This document shows, in pieces, positions 59,866 through 64,000 of a stretch of 64,000 bases of DNA. The position numbers were made by a program, and so were the translations under genes. The first letter of the stretch is position 1. Each line of letters starts with the position of its first letter. Under the pieces are notes generated by a model. That model ran no database searches. It was not told the origin of the DNA and was given only the letters and a program-made list of their open reading frames with translations. The stretch is from Tetraselmis striata (lineage: Eukaryota; Chlorophyta; Chlorodendrophyceae; Chlorodendrales; Chlorodendraceae), in NCBI GenBank assembly GCA_006384855.1, contig VCJN01002769.1:1-64000 (forward strand), read 5' to 3'.

Positions 59866-62800
59866 TGTGCCTTGTAAAGGATTGCCGGTATTAAGTGAAC
59901 ACGTTCCCGTAATCCGGACAGATGGCCGCCTAGGCGAGCGGGGACCGCCCAGCCTATCCACGCATCGGCCTATTTTTCAGGTCCACATTCAAGTCGTATG
60001 AGATGAGACAATACCGGTACGTACGACTAAGCACTCACGGCCCGGCCGATCTCGAGCCGCCTACTTACATATTCGTAGTGGCTATCCAGCTATCCAGCAT
60101 AGTTACAACACTTCCACACTCAAACACCCAATGAAACCTAAACCCTGTCCACTGTCAACATGATATATAGCGTCGCCGCCTATCACGTCTCATGAACGTG
60201 GCGACGAGGTCATGTAGACATATGACGACACCAAACCGTTGCCTGCAACATGTTGTCACTGCATGTTACCCATTGCATCATCTAGTTCCATGCATATTCA
60301 GACCGCAGTTTGGCGCGGCAGTTCGGTGGTAGCTCGGACCGAACTCAGTTCGGTTCGGGCAGTTCGGACAGTTCAATTGTTCGGTTCTCGGCCGAAGTGA
60401 GTTCGCCACAACCCTGCTGGTTCGAACCCCCGATTTAACGCCCCGTCGTGGTCACTCGCTGGATCAATATAGATAGATCCCCTCAGCATGCCGCATATAG
60501 TACTGCTGGTACTCGATATACGGCGGCCACACCTATACGGCGGATTAAATGCAGATCCGTACCGAAAAACCGTGCATCATCATTATTGGCTAGGCGTAGT
60601 TCAGCAATATTTCGCGAGAAATCAATTTTGTTTCCCTTATACGTAAGGGTCCCGTATTTGTTTTCACTTGTCAGACCCCACCCGCCTTACAAAGCGCCGC
60701 CCGCTAGTACGCGGATCCCCCTCTCGCCCCTCCCCGGCCCGCCATACGAGGTGCAGTTTATTCTGACTGGAAATAGATGGTGACATATTTCTAAATATGA
60801 AACGTTTGTAATCTATATGATCGTACATTCATCGTGACATCGGTACGCGGTGGTGCCGAGGTGGCGAAGCTGGTAGATGCAGAGGAGCAATATACTCTGC
60901 CGGACCAGCTGCTTGATGACTAAATACGACGGGGCTCACTGCTAGTGAGGAGCGCCATGGCACAGCAGTATTGCAACCGGCGATGATGCCACTGAGCCAT
61001 CCCGTGACCTAGCACTACGCATGATGATGGTAAGTTGTCATCAGAATGTGAGCATAGTGTAAGTAAACATGTTGGCGAGAAGCAGTTGTGCGATGCCACA
61101 GCCATTGATGGCCCATATGCTAGTCAATATTGCTTTCTTTTAAATACCACCTAATTTATACGACCGTACAAATAGTTGCTATATCATTTGAGGGTGTCAA
61201 AACTTGTACGCGGTACTGCTTATTCGCTTCTCGTATCGTTGCCGTATCCAGGTCCAATGTAATTTGTAATAATACATTGAGACTAAACGACTGCTGCGGG
61301 CAATTTATTTTGTACGAATTTCGAAATCTATAATACTTTTGGGATCCCCTCCGGAATCATATTGTGAAACAATTTGGTGCCCCCACGGCATACTCAAACA
61401 TCGACATCATGTTCACAAATTACCATTATTTACCGAATCCCCCGGCCAATCCAAAACACTGTACCGTCACAATATATCTGCTCAGTGCACGGCGCTGAGC
61501 TGCGGAGCTGTGGATGGCGGGCCAGGCGCTGCTAGGCAAAAAATCTGCCACGCATTGGCCCCGGGGAGTGGGTGGCTGCTCTTGTGCGAAGCAGCCGCTG
61601 TACGGAGCGTCATGGTCTGAGAGCTTCGGATTCCGGAGGCGGGACCTTACGCGCAGAGCTATGCCGGTGCGCGGAGGGAATCATCATGCCATTCCACTTT
61701 CCACGTGACGCACTGCCGCCGCATTGACATCATGTATGAATAGAGGCCGCCAGGCACGCAGGAACATCATTGCGTCGCGCTATCATCCGCCGGGTGACAA
61801 GCGGATGCCTGTTTGACGGTGTTTTACTGCCGACGTAGTGCAAGGCACTGGAGGGGCAGAGCCAGGGGGGGGGGGCGGGGGGGGGGGGGGGGGGGCGGAG
61901 GCATCTTGCAGCAAACCATGAATAACATTGCTGGTGTCTCTGGGACGTGCTGCAGCGCGCCTGCTGACCCGCAGGTCCATGTTAGCCGATCAGAGGTGTG
62001 GTGGCGTTGTCATTTGAATACGCGTGAATACGCGGCATGGGCGCGCGCATGTGCGGATGGGGCATCGGCGGGAGGCATTGTTGGCAATGTTATGGGTAGA
62101 GGGACATTTTCTGCATGGCATAACTATACCCACATATGAGTATACTACTATGTGCATATATTCACTGAGTACATGTTACTACATTACCCTGCCCTCCCCC
62201 CCCCCCCCCCCCCCCGGCTCGGCCCTCCCTCTGCCAACTGATTTCTTAACATTTCCCAAGATTTCCACAGCACAATTTCCAGATGTATCTATTGTAACAA
62301 ATATCTTTCCACACCCAACGCGCTCACGTCAAAAAAAAAAGTCCTGGATGTGTGGTAGCGATGTGAATATGCTTCCCATCATACCCCAGATGCGAGCCCT
62401 TTTGTTCGCGAACCATGCTTGTATAAGTGTGTGCGCTTTAGGAAATTGCGAAAGATGTTTGAAGATCTGCGATTGGCCTAACGAAATTGTAGGTGCAGCA
62501 ACCATCTGTTGTACTACACGTATTCCCTTCATTCATGCCTTGTCAGTTTTGTGGAATTATGTATTGCTAAACTATCCCTCAAACCATGGACAAAAGGCTG
62601 TGCAGATTTTAGCCTGAGCAATACCCGCCACTGTTGCAACCTCTGGTATTTTAAAAGAGAGTACAGCTTATTGGGTTTTTGCTGCTGTATAAGCGGGCAA
62701 CGTGCGCGGAGGCATGATTAAGCGGTGCTCCGCTTCAGTGCGATGGGAGCCTAGTATCAAAACACAAATCTCAAGTTAGGATGTGATGTCCCCCGCCCCA

Positions 62801-63620
62801 CCCCCCACACCCTCTACTGTCCCACCACTTCCAATTTGGCACGCACCCTCCCTAGCTGCCAAGCGCAGCATCGCTGTCTAGCGCATAAGCCAATCTTTCG
62901 AGTCATGGGTGTGTGGCCGGCCGGAGGCAGTTGCGGGGTTGCAGGCCGCGCTGGGCTATTGTGCTCGCCGTGCGTTGGCAGCGCAACGGTGTAGACATTG
63001 GAAGATGGCGCATATTCATTAGCTGCTGCTGAATGTGGTCTGTAGAGGGGGTGCGGGCGAAAGGGCTGATCAACTGCACAACTGTCGCCACCTGATGAGG
63101 AAGCAAGAAAGAACTATGCACTCCTACCAGCAACAAGCGCATGCCACGGCGCGCGAGCTCCCTCAAACTGGCATGTGCCCGCCTATCATTGCGCTACGAG
63201 ATAACTCTTGACACTGGCGCGTGGATGGCCACACGAGGTGGATTGTATCCCCAGGGTCGCGCCAGGCGTCAGAAAATTTATAATGACACCGGCTTTGGGC
63301 ATGCCTTGGGCCAGTGGGATAGAGTTCTAAAGGCGTTAACGGTGCCGCCCGGGCGGCCACCCCCTCCCCATTCTCGACGCCTACCCAACTGACCACAAAT
63401 TCCACAATCTCCCTACCCTCGATGCCCCGATAGGCACCATCCTGCTATCAATGCAGGGACACTGTTACAGAATACACGTAGCACTACTATATGCAAATGG
63501 CAGGACCGCCGTGTGGAACTTTCGCTTTGATGTCGGTGTTGTTGGACAGACTGGCGATTGCCTGCTGGGTGAATCACGATTGGAAACAATATACTGACAA
63601 CTTGATCTGAGACCTATAGA
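59866..63620. other. Region without a supported gene
   Basis: Includes a block rich in 'gttcgg/ccgaac' motifs (60310-60400), a tRNA-Leu-like fragment (about 60854-60912), a G tract (61865-61895) and a C tract (62198-62215). A plus-strand frame at 62024-62617 is long but runs through the C tract and has no domain. Another at 63141-63392 is also unrecognised. Confidence 0.4.
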
Positions 63621-64000
63621 TTATTTAGTGATTTTGTTGGCTGGGCCGGTGGCATCGCTGGGATCTGGAGTGGGGGTCGCGGGAGGAATGGCTGTGGTGC
63701 CGGGAGGTAATGAAGCGACTGGAGACGTGTCGGTACTTGGTGTTGCAGCACTGCTGGCTGTTGTTGAGGCGGGGACACCAACGACGGCGTCATCTGACAC
63801 TGCGGTAGTTGCTGCAGAGACTGAGGCGACAGCGGGCGTGCTGCCGAGGTTTGCAACACGGGTAACCATCACGTCGTCGAGGTCATCCCCAGGGGGGTTG
63901 ACATCGGGATTCGTGCTGACAGTTGTGACGACTGTCGGGGTGGCAGTCGGCGCCGGCAAGGGGCTTCTGTCTGTCGCTGTGGCGGCCGGGTTAGTGGTGG
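63621..64000 (-). CDS. C-terminal Thr/Ser/Pro-rich tail of a gene running off the window
   Basis: The minus-strand frame is open from the window edge to a TAA at 63621, about 125 residues. It is composed mostly of Thr, Ala, Pro, Ser and Val with motifs such as TATPTVVTT and TTAIPPATPTPDP. Composition and phrases (AVSDDAVVG here, DISDDTAIG in the phosphatase) resemble the tail of the purple acid phosphatase at 49067-51813, which has the same orientation. It is probably the end of a related secreted protein, possibly a second phosphatase, but the catalytic part lies outside the window. Only the tail can be described. Confidence 0.5.
   Translation of the reverse strand, partial: TTNPAATATDRSPLPAPTATPTVVTTVSTNPDVNPPGDDLDDVMVTRVANLGSTPAVASVSAATTAVSDDAVVGVPASTTASSAATPSTDTSPVASLPPGTTAIPPATPTPDPSDATGPANKITK

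Noticed and set aside
62024-62617. A 197-codon plus-strand gene
   Set aside because: The frame passes through a poly-C tract and an A10 run, has no recognisable domain and lacks the GC-rich codon use of the other exons.
1-64000. CRISPR array
   Set aside because: The tandem repeats present are direct arrays without unique equal-length spacers, and the genome is eukaryotic.
1-64000. Ribosomal RNA genes
   Set aside because: No stretch resembling conserved rRNA cores was seen on either strand.

Overview
The window looks like nuclear DNA of a green plant-lineage protist, most likely a chlorophyte alga. The reasons are: intron-rich genes with GC-rich exons; many 5' splice sites of the GTGCG type, as in volvocine-type algae; leucine-rich repeats of the plant L-x-G-x-LP-x-x-W kind; two tandem TTTAGGG units near position 945; and plant-like apyrase, purple acid phosphatase and guanylate-binding proteins. 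The species cannot be named from sequence alone. All gene models below are hand-built: splice sites were chosen so that phase is kept across every junction, with no transcript support.

Layout. 1-1.6 kb: non-coding, with a dispersed repeat. 1.6-2.8 kb (+): V-type ATPase subunit G-like, two exons. 4.7-10.4 kb (-): complete seven-exon apyrase (GDA1/CD39 family). 12.7-15.3 kb (-): secreted leucine-rich-repeat protein built from single-repeat exons. 15.3-24.6 kb: largely non-coding, with a foldback element, a degenerate duplication and unrecognised coding-like blocks. 24.7-29.5 kb (+): coiled-coil protein, 5' end not found. 31.0-42.2 kb (-): a 15-exon guanylate-binding protein (GBP) GTPase of about 1295 residues, with a huge Ala-rich heptad-repeat exon and a possible SAP-like C-terminus; its introns carry tandem repeats and a foldback element. 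43.1-44.0 kb: CTGCAG-rich repeats and a retroelement 3'-end fragment. 45.5-46.3 kb (+): decayed leucine-rich-repeat gene. 46.9-47.25 kb: inverted-repeat element. 49.1-51.8 kb (-): four-exon purple acid phosphatase with a mucin-like Thr/Pro tail. 52.8-57.1 kb (-): broken LINE-like retroelement. 58.0-59.05 kb: roughly 68-bp minisatellite. 59.7-59.9 kb: tRNA-derived SINE-like piece. 63.6-64.0 kb (-): Thr/Ser/Pro-rich C-terminus of a gene running off the window, resembling the phosphatase tail.

No operon-like organisation is expected or seen. The apyrase (nucleotide hydrolysis in secretory or extracellular space) and the purple acid phosphatase (phosphate release from esters) could both serve phosphate scavenging, but nothing in the sequence links their regulation. 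The GBP and the coiled-coil gene are tail to tail, about 1.5 kb apart.

The most unusual features are the GBP architecture and the intron structure. Many introns carry a long pure C tract, on the transcript strand, within a few to about 30 nt of the 5' splice site.
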